Shown in pieces: positions 32,304 to 59,709 of a stretch of DNA of 64,000 nucleotides; position 1 is the stretch's first letter; each line of letters opens with the position of its first letter. The stretch spans positions 62,001 through 126,000 of the forward strand of contig SADC01001379.1 of NCBI GenBank assembly GCA_004194705.1, in the 5' to 3' direction. The DNA is from Ditylenchus dipsaci (Eukaryota; Nematoda; Chromadorea; Rhabditida; Anguinidae). The translations under genes were made by a program, and so were the position numbers. Under the pieces are notes generated by a model. That model did not search any database. It had not been told where the DNA came from and saw only the letters and a program-made list of their open reading frames with translations.

Positions 32304-33162
32304 AAGATGTTTTATGTGCGTGTGTGTTTATTTACAGAACTCAAAAACACTGGCTGCTAGGAAAATAAAGACCCTGAGCATTTGATAAAGTAATTAATAA
32401 ATACCTTTTTAGATTTGTTTTAACCTTTTTGTCATAAGATTGTATAAAACATGTTTTGACTAGAGTCTTTCCGCCTTTTTGATTAATTAATTTGGATCAT
32501 ATTTTTGCGGATTATAAAAATCATGCTACAAAGTTCACTATGAAACTCATTATTGAAAATTTACATTTCCTACAATAAAGCACAATGACCAAATATACCT
32601 GGTCTCTTTTTGGTTTGTAAATGTTATATAATCTGCTAGAAGGAAAATACTCTTTTTAATTTAATCCAAAATCCAGGTAAAAGGAAACATCAAAACTTAT
32701 CAAAAGCTCAATGCCCAATCCTAGTCTAAGGGCAGATTCTACCAGCTCCGGAAGAAAAAAGCCATCAATGCTGTGTTTTTTTGCCTTTGCAGACTTATGA
32801 CAACTATAGTTCGATCTCCTTCGTTGACTGACACATTCTTATAAATCTCGACCATACAGATCTGATGTGGAACACATCAAGATCTCTCAAAGGCTTAAAC
32901 GGAAATTAGAATTTAGATTTTGAATGGTTTAAATTGATTAATTTTTTTTAATGAATTTGCCTTTATACACAAATTTTGTTTTGATTTTCGATTTATTATC
33001 TGTGCTTAGTAATTTAGGCTTACTATTTTTCTTGATTTTATAGATATATCAAATGGCTGAGAAATATTAGTTAATGATTTTTTGTTATTTTTATATGTTT
33101 TAGATGAAAGTGGTCGTGCAGTATGCGCCCAAAGAATTTTTAAATCTTTTGGACCAAGAATA
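32304..33162. other. No gene recognised
   Basis: AT-rich sequence without a supported ORF. Confidence 0.35.
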
Positions 33163-33260
33163 ATTGTGTTATGGCCAGTTCATATACTGAGAGTGAGAGT
33201 AAGTTGTAATTGTGAACACCCTTTTCTCACTCTAACTCTCAGTACATGAACCGGCAATTA
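33163..33260. repeat. Imperfect inverted repeat (MITE-like)
   Basis: TGGCCAGTTCATATACTGAGAGTGAGAG pairs imperfectly with CTCACTCTAACTCTCAGTACATGAACCGGCA. Confidence 0.5.
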
Positions 33261-34019
33261 TGAAAAACATTTGAACTCTACAAATGATTTGTCACAATGT
33301 AGTCACACTCAAAGCGCATCTGAGAGGGAGTGTGATTAATAGTGTAAGGAATTATTTTCAGCCCAAAATTCGTAGAGACTCTTTTTAACTCTTTTAGCTT
33401 TACCGTTCATGATTTCAGTGCGTACTGGTTCAGAATTTTACGCTGAACAAGGTTAGTAGTTTTTTTTTCAGAACTGAAAAAATCATTTTTTCGAAAAAAC
33501 AAATTGACCAAAATTGTCACTTATTGACTTGTGCAAAATTATTTGCAGGAAAATTTTCGGTGAAAAACAGTATATTTGCGGCCAAACAAGTATTTCTGCG
33601 GCGAAAAAAGTATTGCTCGCGAATACCCGCCTCCATAAATCAGACCTATTCAAACTCGCTGAAACTACCCTTTTAAACAACAAGTTCAGGATTAGCACTT
33701 AGGCTAGGGGGTAGGCCAGCGTGATTTGCGACTAATAAATAGTTACGCACTTTTTTTGGGCCTGGGACATATATTTGGGTACTCTTTACTTAAGTTTTAA
33801 AAAGAAAATGTATGGCAGAGGGACTTCGCTACTAGGGTCGATTTGTCTATGAAATCAAGAAGAAAAAATAAGCGAAAAATTACCAAACATAATAGAAAAT
33901 TAAAAAATCAAAATAAAATTTTTGTATGCAGGCAAAGTCGAACTTGCGAATTAAAAACATTAAATTGCTCAATTTAAACCATTCGCAATTTAAGTTTAAC
34001 TCTCCATCAGGATTTATTT

Positions 34020-34275
34020 GGTAATCAACCGCCACATCAGCCATCCATCGGTTGATTGGTCCTTGGTTGATCAACCGGTTGATCAAATGGTCAGCCAGTA
34101 GGTTAATTTTGGTAAATTTTTTGGTTTTTTCCTACCGGTCGATCAACCGGTCGATAGAAAGTTTTCGGTAATCAACCTCCACATTCACCATCCACCGGTT
34201 GATTGTTTTCTGGTTGATCAACCGATTGAAAAAAACTGATCAACCGGCGGCCCACCGGCGAATTTACCGGTTGAT
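34020..34275. repeat. GGTTGATCAACCGG repeat block
   Basis: Two tandem copies of a unit of about 145 bp (AATCAACC(G/T)CCACAT...CCATCC(A/C)(T/C)CGGTTGATTG) plus many short palindromic TTGATCAACCGG motifs. Confidence 0.7.
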
Positions 34276-34695
34276 TGGCCAAGACTGATCTCAACTCCAG
34301 GCCCCCGAAGGAAGTGCAGGGGCTTAAGAGTTAGAGATGCGCGCACTCACTTACCTTAGACATGATTCCGAGAAGTACTCTTTATCATAAAATCCATATA
34401 GAGTATCTTTATGCCACGGCTCAGTTGAAAAGCATGGTGAGGCAGTCAAAGAATACAAATATTTAGATTTCTAATGTTCTACCATAAAAGTGGCAGCCTT
34501 CAATTCCCTTCCCTTCCCAATACAGCCCTTATTTCCTTTAAAATTCAAAAGGCGCCAATTTAAATTTTCGAAATTTCGTCTAAAACCTGTGATACTCTTA
34601 ATACCCCACCCCTCCTGTGGTTCGGAAATTTTTTTTCTCAGAATTAAAAAAAACAACTGGCTTTCTCATGATACCGAGGTCGACGAAACACGAAT

Positions 34696-34872
34696 ATGAA
34701 GTTATCTACTCCATCCGAGTACTCTGCGTGGAGGGAATTATATACTGCAACAGCAAATGATAACAAGGTGAATACTTGCATTTTTTTGTGTGCTCTATCA
34801 ACATGTTTTTCAATATGGGCCGTTATTTTCATGGATAGGGTTCAGAACAACCTCTGTATTTCCAAATTTTAA
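34696..34872 (+). CDS. Small single-pass membrane protein candidate (58 aa)
   Basis: The ORF starts MKLSTPSEYSAWRELYTA (polar, helix-compatible), followed by a hydrophobic span (about residues 28-47: IFLCALSTCFSIWAVIFM) and a short tail RVQNNLCISKF, then TAA. An AATAAA lies about 70 bp downstream (34942). The layout resembles small inner-membrane or SMIM-type proteins, but no family is recognised. AAG-GTGAAT at codon 24 could also be a splice donor, making this a first exon. Confidence 0.4.
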   Translation: MKLSTPSEYSAWRELYTATANDNKVNTCIFLCALSTCFSIWAVIFMDRVQNNLCISKF

Positions 34873-35854
34873 GAAAAATATTTAGTAAAATTAAAGTACA
34901 AAAATTTAGAATTCTTTTTGATCATTCTTTTATTTTGCAAATAAATAAAATATTAATATCCGGTATATATCATATCCTGTTTTTGTCAGGCAAACTAAGT
35001 GTTGTTTGCTTTCTTAAGCCAGATTTTACCTTTGCCTTGTGTTTTAATCCATCTAAATTAAAGTAAACTATTGTTTGCGCAAATCTTAGAATGGCTAAAA
35101 TGTGTTAAAATGCGTCAATAAGGTTTTGAACAGCTCTATTTTGTTTTTAAAAAATGTTGAAGTATTATTTTTACAATAATTTTTTTAGTGATAATAAAAT
35201 TATTTGTATTGCACATTAAGACTGATAGCATAATAATTTTGTATGGACTACTATAATCCGATTTTTTGGAAAGTTTAATTGAAAATCGACAATTTTTAAA
35301 AAGAAAGCTTTTAGAAAGTCGATTCTACTACGAAAATGTCTTCCATCTAAATCCGTTGAGACCAAATCAGAAAATCATCTTGTGTTAATTATAAACGCAA
35401 TAAACTCTGTGTTGAGGTATAAAGTCCCAAGGGCAGATAAATATTAGATGTTACCGTATTTTTCTCTAATCTGAGAGCTCGAGCTCCCCTACAAGTCTTA
35501 AAAATTGTCTAACAAAAATGGCTCTTACTCTGGAATCATTAAAAGAAAATAGAGGAGGCTTCTATTAGCCTTCTATGTCATAACAATACCTTAGCTGTTT
35601 TGAGCTGAGCACTCAGAAAAAGACACAATACCTCAGTGCCCTTATGCCAACAGTTGCAGGTTAAAGAGTCAATATTTCAAGCGCTTTTTCAGTTTTTTTG
35701 AGAAATGCCAATTTTTTATCGAAAAAATCCGGGACAGGACTTCCCGTCCCGCCCGACGCGAATTCGGCCATTTGCCATCTCTATACATAATTACAATTGT
35801 ATAATATTAAATTTTCAGCTGTATCAACATAGATCGTGTAAAGAAATAATAAGA
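34873..35854. other. Upstream region of the SRT receptor; no other gene seen
   Basis: AT-rich. A TAAATTTTCAG acceptor-like site just before 35819 suggests a non-coding first exon or trans-splice site upstream of the ATG. Confidence 0.4.
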
Positions 35855-51327
<15,473 letters not shown>

Positions 51328-51429
51328 CAGCAAAAATATTATTAAAAAATACCGATTCCCAAACTAACAATTTACTGTTCAATAAATTTTTAATTTTAAT
51401 ATGTTCAATAAAAATTAGCACGACCCTTT

Positions 51430-51615
51430 GTAATTCTATATACGATAAGACAAATAGAACACATCAGCTGCAAATACAGCCCTAGCCGAATACAGCCCTT
51501 ATGTTCTTTAATAATGGTCGAAAGGGTACTTTTAAATAACCCTAACACTCAATTTTTTTATTGACTACAACTGCAAAAATAATGCCTTTTTGAACTCTTC
51601 AAGTGATTTTAGTTT
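51430..51615. other. SRT 3' end / intergenic; no gene
   Basis: Short AT-rich interval between the SRT gene and the next MITE. Confidence 0.4.
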
Positions 51616-51621
51616 GATATA

Positions 51622-51775
51622 CAGTCAAATTCCGGGTTAACGTAACTTCAAGGGACCGGAAAAAAGGTTTCGTTAATGCGGGCTTAATCTGAGGGTCCAT
51701 TACAGGCATTTATTAACAAACCTGACCAAATTGAAAGAAAAAGTTACTCTAATACGGTTAATCCGCGGTTACACT
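51622..51775. mobile_element. Short pogo/Tigger-like MITE
   Basis: CAGTCAAATTCCGGGTTAACGTAAC and an inverse ending TAATCCGCGGTTACACTG, with TA outside each end. Confidence 0.65.
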
Positions 51776-52574
51776 GTAGGGTGTTAAAAAAGACTTTTGA
51801 AAAAAGTTGATTTAGGAGGGAGGGGGGACTTGTTCGGTTGAGGGCCTCTTTTTCATCAACTATGAGTGAACTATGAATATTAGTCCCAGACCCCGCAAAA
51901 GTGTTCAAGATATTTACCATTTTTGACTAACATACGCTGGCCCACGCTGAGCCTAAGGCCTAAGCCTTAGAGAAAGGGCAAATAAGTGTTACGATTGATA
52001 GAGAGTCGGATTTTTGGAATGGGGCTCAATAAACGAACAAGTGCCGAGGGAGAGGGATATATGGAAGTAGCGCCACAGCTTATGAACCCCGTATACCGAC
52101 CCTAGGTGCCATTTTATCCAGAGTGTCGGTTTATCAGGGGATCATTTTGTTTAAATTATTTGCTAACTAACCAAATGAGGCTCCTTCAAAGAGATAAACG
52201 TCTTTACTAGGAGCAAAGACCAGGACTGACTGATCAGATTAAACCAGACCGCAGAAGATCACACCAGATCAGACTTAATTACAAACAATCTTGTTTAAAT
52301 TAGACAAATTTTGAATTTTAAGTTAAATTTTTGCAAAAATCGAATTTTCGAAAAAAGACATAAAAGAAAAAACAGAGATCAAAAACAGAGCAACAAAAAG
52401 TATAAAAATAGGACAAAACAGAGAAAAGGATATGCACCAAAAAGTCATTAATGTAAATTATATTAAGCGCATGATATCAATAAAGATAAGATTGTGGTCA
52501 CCCACAGAACAAACTAATTCATTGTTTGCTAAATCTTAAGAATTTTTCTCTTCGACTATCTTAAAAAAACGGTC
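51776..52574. other. Region upstream of the HP1-like gene
   Basis: AT-rich with no ORF of note. The 5' UTR probably lies just before 52575; TTAAAGCAAAG-type trans-splice sites cannot be assigned. Confidence 0.4.
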
Positions 52575-55445
52575 ATGTCTGAGTCAGATGATTCTTCTGG
52601 TGGAGAGTTGGAAGGAGGCTCAGGCTATGTGGTTGAAGCTATTCTTAATAAACGTTCTAGAATGGGCATTACTGAATATTTGGTCAAATGGAAGGTTAGT
52701 TAATTTTCTTAAATCAAGTCTCGACTGAGTCAATTATTTGTTTACATAGTTTGAGAATTTTAACTGCTAAATTTTCACCGGTTTTATTCAAATGTTTTTT
52801 TAAACGACAAATTTACCCGTGAAAGACTGGTTCGAAAACGGCAGAAATACGACGAAATCACTGCAGTAGGGTGGTTGATTCGGGTACCTGTTTTTTGGTG
52901 TTTAAAATTGAAAGCCGAAAAATTTCGGGTTTCAAATTGAGTCCAAAAATTTCAAGTCATCCCGAAATTCGGGTAATTGCTACTCGACAACCTTTTTTGT
53001 AAGCCTGGGTACTCCGTTTACAGATTTCGCACAACTTTGAATATTGTATAAATTTGTTTATTCGTTCAAATATAGGCTATGACCGCGAGGAAAGCACTTG
53101 GGAGCCTGAAAGCAACTGTGTAAGTTTATTTTCACAGCATGGGTTTGTAAAATCTAAAAAATAATATGATTGAATTTGCAGGCTGGCAGTCCATTGCTGA
53201 TCAAAGAGTTTGAGGAAGGGAAGAAGAGAGAGAAGCAGAAACACAGGGAAATATCCAGTAAGGACAAAAATCAAACACCGGCCAGCAGTAGACCCAGAAA
53301 ACCCATTAAGGGTGAAAGAAAGGATTCTCCTCACCCATATGCTAGGGTTAGTCTTTTTTTATTCATACAGTAGAATGTAGATATAAGGCCATCCCCGAAA
53401 GTTTGCTCCTGCCTAGGGTTCGACACTTTTTTAAACTAAAATTTCGAATATTTTGTTTCAATATTCTGTTTGAACAGTATAATCCCAAATATCGCAAGGA
53501 TTCCGATTTTACCGATCGTTTTTCAAAAACTAGAAAGTATTGCCATTTATAAAAACAAAACTTCGATATAAGACTACCACTTTTTGAAAACAGGTGGCCT
53601 TATATCAAGGTTTCGTTTTTTAAATAAAAATACTTTTTAGTTTTTGAAAAACTATTGGTAAAATTTGGGATAAGACTGTTCGAATAGAACTGGCAAAAGT
53701 ATTAAAAGTTTGAGTTAAAAAAGTGTCGAGCCCTAGGCAGGAACGAACTTTTGGGGTGGCCTTATATCCAGGTTCGACTGTACGCTGTTATTAGAGGCGG
53801 TAACTAGCCATAGTCTTATCAGAACACGTTAAATTGTGCTTGGCAAACGTTTTATAGTCTGAAATTTTATACGAGTTTTGCAATTTTTTAGATTTTTTTA
53901 CAAAAAATGACAAGTCTTATGCTCTTGACCAGAGTGGTATTTTCAGCCTGAGCCAACTACAGCTATTTCTAAAATTTTACCACAAAAATTAAAAAACAAC
54001 AATGGGTTAATTTGACTGAAAATGGTTAAACTTTGGGCTAAAATGCACTAGTACGCATTGGCCCCAAATCGCCCCAAAAATATGTTTTTTCGACGTAGCA
54101 CCTAAAACGTGCAGAAAACATGTTTTGTCTAAGTTAAGAGTGTATGCGTATCTCAAGCCCCCTGCGCCCCTTCGAGGGGATCCAGGTACTCTCTCCAAGT
54201 AGTCTACCTTGGTGGACCATCGCAAAAAGTCAAATTTTGGTCAATTTTTTTAAATGGCCGGCCGCTCCCCAAAAACATCTTTGAGATGCTAAAATGTTGA
54301 AAAAACATGATTTGAGCTATTTTAAGCAAGTGCTTAATAGTGCATTCCATTTGTGCATTCCATGCATTTGCCTTGGTTTGGATCGAGAATCGGAAAAATT
54401 TCATTTTGATCAGAATAATTTCGTTTTTAACTCACATTTTTCTCGGAACCCTAGTAAACAAGGTCATATATATAATCCTACTTAAAATGTAGCCTAAATT
54501 CCTGTCGTCATTTGAGCACAGGGCTGCAAATGACCATATCTACAAAAGTTAATAAAAAGTCAGTGCTGAAAATATTCGTGATTTGGAGAACAGGAAGCTT
54601 TTGGGGGTTACATAAGACTTGCTTAACTGATTTGTAAAATTGATGATCATAAGGTCTAGGAAAAATCAAGGGCATATACCAGGGTTGTATAATAGTAAAT
54701 TTACTGGGACTTCCTAATTTACCAAGCAGATTTAAACTAGGACTTTTGATAACTGTCTAATTTCTCATATAATACGCGAGAAATTCTACAGTTATCAACG
54801 CACAGCTATAGACGGTGCACAACTGGATCAGAATGATGACTGTAATTGGAGAACTGTATAATTTTTCGTATATCATATTCGAGAAATTTGACAGTTAAAA
54901 AAACCATAATTCATCAGTATGGTGAATTAGAGCTAATTTACCAGTCAATCCACCGGTGAATTTACCGATTTTCAATGTTACTAATAAATTTAACAACCCC
55001 AATATATACATATACCCTTACCCATTTAATACAGCCTAATGTGTGTAAAAGAGGAAAGCATACCAACTTCTGATAAAAACTATTCCCACAACTTAAATTT
55101 ACAGCCTGCACCCAAAGAAGAAAGTTCACAAGGAGCCCCGTCACTGCTTCGTTAGTTTTATTTTGCATTTGTAGACAACACTAAAAAGTCTAAATTGTTT
55201 TAGCTGAACCCACTATTGACAGCACAAACTATGGGGTGCAAAGAGGTATGAAAATAATCAGAATTCTAGGCGTTCGACCAGGTCATCACATCAAAGGACT
55301 AGTGGCTATGGTCATCTACGAAGAGGGCATGACTGAACTTGTGCCCACCATGGTGCTAAGCTTACATGCTGCCAAGCAAATGGTCGCCTTCTACGAAGAT
55401 CGACTCAGATTTGAAGAGGAGTACAATCCTTACAGTCACAACTAG
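52575..55445 (+). CDS. HP1/CBX-type heterochromatin protein (chromodomain plus chromoshadow domain)
   Basis: A non-histone chromatin protein whose chromodomain binds methylated H3K9 and whose chromoshadow domain dimerises. Exons: 52575-52694, 53076-53119, 53182-53346, 55204-55445. Residues about 17-68 form the chromodomain: GYVVEAILNKR (Y and V of the cage and first strand), YLVKWKGY and ESTWEPESN, giving the aromatic cage Y18, W39 and Y42 by analogy. A Lys/Glu/Ser/Pro hinge follows (about 70-110). The chromoshadow domain fills the last exon, ending in the FYEDRL motif. Coding length is 571 nt; one retained G at introns 1 and 3 gives 573 (190 aa plus stop), near the usual 170-210. Intron 2 is normal GT-AG. 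An AATAAA lies near 55508. Confidence 0.9.
52695..53075 (+). other. Frame-shifted HP1 intron 1 (one G must be kept)
   Basis: The exon ends TGG AAG, the intron reads GTTAGT...AATATAG, and the next exon starts GCTATGACC. A retained G restores WKGYD, the invariant chromodomain core. Full removal gives a frameshift. Using the second GT (GTTA-GTTAAT) would give WKVSYD, which breaks the core. Confidence 0.75.
53368..53780. mobile_element. TA-flanked palindromic MITE in HP1 intron 3
   Basis: CAGTAGAATGTAGATATAAGG and CCTTATATCCAGGTTCGACTG ends, internal GTTTGCTCCTGCCTAGGGTTCG / CGAGCCCTAGGCAGGAACGAAC. Same family as 17479-17629 and 63215-63640. Confidence 0.75.
53960..54960. other. HP1 intron 3 interior; no gene
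   Basis: AT-rich with a partial copy of the CGCATCTCAAGCCCCCTGCGCC repeat (about 54147) seen near 21176. The ORFs at 54007-54485 are not supported. Confidence 0.4.
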
Positions 55446-55687
55446 CAAAAATACCAATTATTTTTTGTAATTATGTTCTATTTTTTACCAACATAATTTT
55501 GTCGACAAATAAAATTATTTAAAGAAGTGTTTTTAAGTTTTCTTCTCCAATCTTTATAATTCATATGGTGGTGTTTGGCGACTCCAAAACAAAAATTTAC
55601 ACAGATATTAATTTTTTCAAATATTGAATTTTTTGAGAATTGAAATGTTTTTGTCTTGGGCGGAATTTGAGATTTGAAACTTGACAG

Positions 55688-56126
55688 GGATTAAAAAATT
55701 CAAAGAACAGTTTTATAATCAAATTGACCATGCTGAACACGAATCCGGTGTCAGAATCACAGGTTTGTTGTGCAGAAAAATATTCAAGCCAAAAGAGTTT
55801 TTTTTTATTTCTTTTCTGACTAAGATCCCTTTTTTGATCCCTTTTTTGACGATTCGAAATTTTCACAATTCGAAACTTTTCATACTTTAGTGTGAATTTG
55901 TTCTTTTTGGTTATCACTAGTTTTTCGGTCTACCACACATATGAAAGCTGACATTATGGGCATGCAAATTAATACTCTGAATATATTTCCTATCGAAAAA
56001 TTCAGCAGTCTGTATATTGACTATGCTGAGTTTTCAGCAGCTTTTGAGAAAAGGAGTTACGAGGCTCTAAATTACGCAATTGGAAAACAAATTGCGTCAT
56101 TATATTCAGGACGAAAAACTGGTTGA
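55688..56126 (+). CDS. Unrecognised two-exon gene downstream of HP1
   Basis: Exon a, 55688-55762: a TTGACAG acceptor, then frame IKKFKEQFYNQIDHAEHESG and VRIT, ending at a GTTTGT donor. Exon b begins before 55941, with the acceptor uncertain (CTAG at 55917-55920 is likely). It reads MKADIMGMQINTLNIFPIEK, then FSSLYIDYAEFSAAFEKR, and ends SGRKTG and TGA at 56124-56126. Composition and a paralogous fragment at 6760-6815 support real coding. Upstream exons are not identified; it starts 240 bp after HP1, on the same strand. No family recognised. Confidence 0.45.
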
Positions 56127-56251
56127 GACAGTTGCTAGAGTTAATCCGCGGAATGTTGAAAATATAAGTGTTATTATGATCATTCTTCAATTTTTTAATT
56201 CTTTTAGACAAAAAAAAATTGCCAAAAATAGCCCTGAGTAGTCATATGCAC

Positions 56252-57905
56252 GGATGAGATTTCGATCCTATTTAGGATATTTTAATATCCTATCATATCC
56301 CAATATCCTATTTAGGATCTTTATTCTAAATAGGATATTTATCCTAATTAGGATATCCTATGTCTTATTTAACATTTTCATACATGATTTTACACAAATC
56401 ATTTTTATTAACATCTCTTAACTTTCTGGCAATGAAAAAAGTTATTGTTAATCAAGTTCATGATTATTGAGGAAACTTTTTCGCTAGATAATCTATTTCG
56501 GAGGTCTCTGGCAAGATGGTTAGTGCTGAAATAGCTCGCTCACTAGAGGAGCTTGATGCCGGAATACAAAGCACTTCTCGAGCTATTTTTGCAAGAGTTG
56601 GATAAATTTTAAAAGTCATAAATAAAAATTGTTCATGGCTAGTTCAGTAACCTGCAGTTGGCGTCGGAGTATTTGGTTAACATTCGTTAACACACTTTCC
56701 ATGATACTGCCATCTCCGGGTTACTGAACGAGCCATTATAAGATCGTGTATATCTTCTTATTTCTCTACCAAAATTCTATCCATATCGACTTCTAGGGTT
56801 GACTTATATGTTGTCAGCTCAGTTTCAAACGAGTCGTTATTTCCTACTGGGAAATCGACAAAAACAGGGCCTTCTCGTAGTCGGCATAGTCACATCAATG
56901 TATTTGTAAGCTAACTGTTCGACTCTTCTCTTGCCCTTTAATTTAAATCTTTTTTTTTGTAACTAGTGAATGGTAACTGGTATAGTACCTCATCCATCCT
57001 CCAATTATCTACTACTAACGCTATCTGAAGTAGTTGACTCTTGACAAGAGGGTCTATAAACGCTGCCTTGAGGGACCCTGTGGTTTCTATCTCAGCTATT
57101 TTGAGTCTAATGGAAGAAGTCCAGCTTTCCCGATGCAACTTGCTAGTCGACTATCCCCATCTCAGAGAGCCTTTCAAATAAATTGTAAGGCTAGCAATTC
57201 GAGGGACGATTAAGGATATCGTGACTGCTTTTTCTCCCTAGTATTTTATAAGTTTATTTTGAGCATAAAAAACTAACTACCTCTAAATATGTAATTATTT
57301 TGCCAATTTTATCCATAATGTCACTAAAATTAAGAGGTTTATTCACGCTATCCACACAAAGGGTCACCAACTCGCGAAAGTCACTTCACCTCCCATAGCA
57401 ATTTTTTTCCAATTTTGTCCACGAATTCGTATTTCCTGTTCGATTTTGAGTGAAAACTCGAAATGTCACGACCGGGTTGGAAGTGTCAAATAGGCATGCT
57501 CATTGTCGATGGGAATATTTAAAAAGGCGGGAACCAGAGAAATTAAGACAAGGAAAGAAATGTCGTATTTTGTAAAATTCAATGAATAACATTGCTTCCA
57601 ATAATCATGAACTTGGTTAACAATAACTTTTTCATTGAAAGAAAGTTAAGAGATGTTAATAAAAATGATTTTAATTAAAAACCGATTTGTATAAAATCAT
57701 GTATGAAAATATTAAATAAGACATAGGATATCCTAATTAGGATAAATATGCTATTTAGGATATAAAAATATTCTAATTAGGAAAAACATCCTATTTAGGA
57801 TAGTGAGAAATATCCTAATTCTGATAGTTATCCTAAATAGGATATTGAGATATGATAAGATATTAAAATATCCTATTTTTGACGAATAGGATCGAAATCT
57901 CATCC
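56252..57905. mobile_element. Palindromic element with TAGGATATCC-rich arms
   Basis: GGATGAGATTTCGATCCTATTT and AATAGGATCGAAATCTCATCC ends. The arms (about 280-300 bp) contain runs of TAGGATAT/ATCCTAAT and TTAACATCTCTTAACTTTC with its inverse. The middle of about 1 kb includes a smaller inverted pair (GTTCAGTAACC / GGTTACTGAAC). No transposase motif. The minus ORF at 56938-57138 is unsupported. Confidence 0.75.
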
Positions 57906-58129
57906 CTGGTCATATATCAGGCTCCTTGCTAATTGTAAACTGCCTTCTCTCTCGCAAGGCAGTTTGAAAATGCTTGGAACAGTGTATAAAGATCGTAGAA
58001 AGAAATTATTAGGCTGTTATTTAAAAAATTGAAACTGCTTGGTCGTCCATGTAGTTTTGGCCGAAACAACCCTGGGACAAAAAGGTGAATTTAGTCAATT
58101 TAAAATAGGCTGTAACTAATTTCAACCGC

Positions 58130-58265
58130 CAAATTACTGATTTATCCTGTCAAATTATTATTTTTACACCGTCAAATTTGAATTTTGACCAAAATACTCA
58201 TTCACCCCGTCAAATTACTGATTCACCCCGTCAAATTTTTCATTTACCCCGTGAAATTTAAATTT
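58130..58265. repeat. ATTCACCCCGTCAAATTACTG tandem repeat
   Basis: About five degenerate units of 20-25 bp. An inverted pair of units lies at 59015-59050, so these may be the arms of an element (58130-59050). Confidence 0.7.
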
Positions 58266-58469
58266 TTTGTAAAATACTGCAGTAAATTTTGCGGAAATCC
58301 GACTTTTATGGTCAATAATGACTTACACCCTTCAGAATCCCACTCCTGAATAGCCAGAAGCCCTGAAAGTTGGTTGGGGGGGGGCTTGACTTAAGGGGGT
58401 AAAATTTTTGCAAAAATCCCATTGGGCTGATCAGAATTCCAGTCCGATTGGCTCAATCACTCAGAATTT

Positions 58470-58612
58470 CATCCTGAACCATTCTCAACCATCTCAAACA
58501 ACCCTAAAACATCCCAAACTGCTCCAAACCAGTATCTTACAACCCTAAATCAGTACTTAGGGTGGTTTAAGATGGTTGAGAATAGTTCAGGGTGAAATTC
58601 TGGGCAATTACT
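58470..58612. repeat. Inverted repeat hairpin
   Basis: CAGAATTTCATCCTGAACCATTCTCAACCATCT pairs with AGATGGTTGAGAATAGTTCAGGGTGAAATTCTG. The loop contains TTAGGGT/ACCCTAA-like triplets. Confidence 0.7.
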
Positions 58613-59197
58613 GTATTTCCTATAATATACCCCCCCCCCCCCACTCTAATAAACACCCCCGTAGACGGACTTCGAAAAATAAACGCCCCCGCTCTAATTA
58701 TCGCACCCCCCCCCTCAAGGCAAGTTTATCTAGTACAATTTGCTATTCTTACTGAAAAGTGTGTTTTTCTGCAAAACCCACTGCTACAAGCAATATTAGT
58801 CGATTTCAGAGAGAAAGTTTGAACTGACAATTTCTATTCGGCAGGCGGTGGCTATGGCCTGAGAAACCGACGAAGGGCAAGATTTCGGTGTTTGAAAACG
58901 ATGATCAGAATGCTGTTTACCAGAAATTTCTCCTTGTTTGATTGATTTGGGGTCTTGTCGTTATCTTATTCCACTCCGGAAAATTCACTGCAGTATTTGA
59001 CCGAAAAATCAAATTTGACAGGGTAAATGAATAATTTGACGGGGTGTATCAGAGAAATAATAACTTAAGTATATTAAATTTGAAAAATGTATTTTGGCAG
59101 TTGATACTGGCGATCTGTTTGAGTGAGAGCGAGTCGATTTTTAAGGTGAAATTTTTTATTCCTTTTCATAACCAAACCAAAATATAGTGAATAAATT

Positions 59198-59709
59198 ATG
59201 GTGCGAACTGGTCAGTCAGCACCTAAGCCTTCAAGCAAGGCGGAAAAGCTAGCTGAAAGACAAAGAGTATTAGCAGCTAATGCCGATACTTTGTACGCCG
59301 GCAATGCTGCTCCACACGCCGCAATGCTGCTCCACATTCTAGTCTAGCTGTACCAACTGGTACAGTTAACAGTCAGAATCAACCAGCACAAACCAATGTT
59401 CAAGCTACAGGTGAGTGTTTTTATTTCAAAAAATTGAGAATCGCAAATATATTAAAAAGTAATTTAGAAAGCGTACAAAGAAAGAAAAACAGTTTGGGAC
59501 TAAGTGTTCCTAAAAAGAACTTTAAAAGTCTGGTGGAAGAGATAGCTAACAACGTCCGCATGGATTTGCACAGCCAACCAACAAAAAGACGAGCACCTAA
59601 AGACCGATCAAACCTGAGCAGTATAAAATTGATTACCAAGCAAAAAGATAGAAAGTTCCTAAAGAAGAATCAAAATAGTGTAAAATTCTGCGAAATATTC
59701 CACTTTTAA
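59198..59709 (+). CDS. Basic, Lys-rich protein candidate broken by a short tandem duplication
   Basis: ATG at 59198 reads MVRTGQSAPKPSSKAEKLAE. Near 59298-59338 the 20-bp segment (C)GCCGGCAATGCTGCTCCACA is duplicated with one G missing, shifting the frame to a TAG at about 59345. Past the duplication the original frame is open again (SSLAVPTGTVNSQNQPAQ) and runs on to 59709 (NILKSNLESVQRKKNS, then NFKSLVEEIANNV), ending IFHF-stop. A GGTGAGTG...TTGAG stretch (59411-59438) could be a tiny intron but is also open. Basic composition suggests a nuclear or ribosome-associated protein; no family recognised. Confidence 0.4.

Larger units (their letters stand above)
53347..55203 (+). other. Frame-shifted HP1 intron 3 (one G must be kept)
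   Basis: The exon ends CATATGCTAGG, the intron reads GTTAGT...TTGTTTTAG, and the next exon reads CTGAACCCACT. A retained G gives AR-AEPTIDS. A second GT 4 nt downstream (GTCTTT) would also restore frame as RVTEP. The hinge is not conserved, so this case is weaker than intron 1. Confidence 0.5.

Noticed and set aside
33100..33200. Possible exon (DESGRAVCAQRIFKSFGPRIIVL)
   Set aside because: It runs into an inverted repeat at 33163-33260, and no partner exons or family were found.
53347..53356. Alternative donors 4 nt downstream (GTTA-GT) as a general explanation for the shifted introns
   Set aside because: It restores frame only at HP1 introns 1 and 3, and at intron 1 it breaks the invariant WKGY. 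It cannot explain the three SRT and transporter cases. It stays possible for intron 3.
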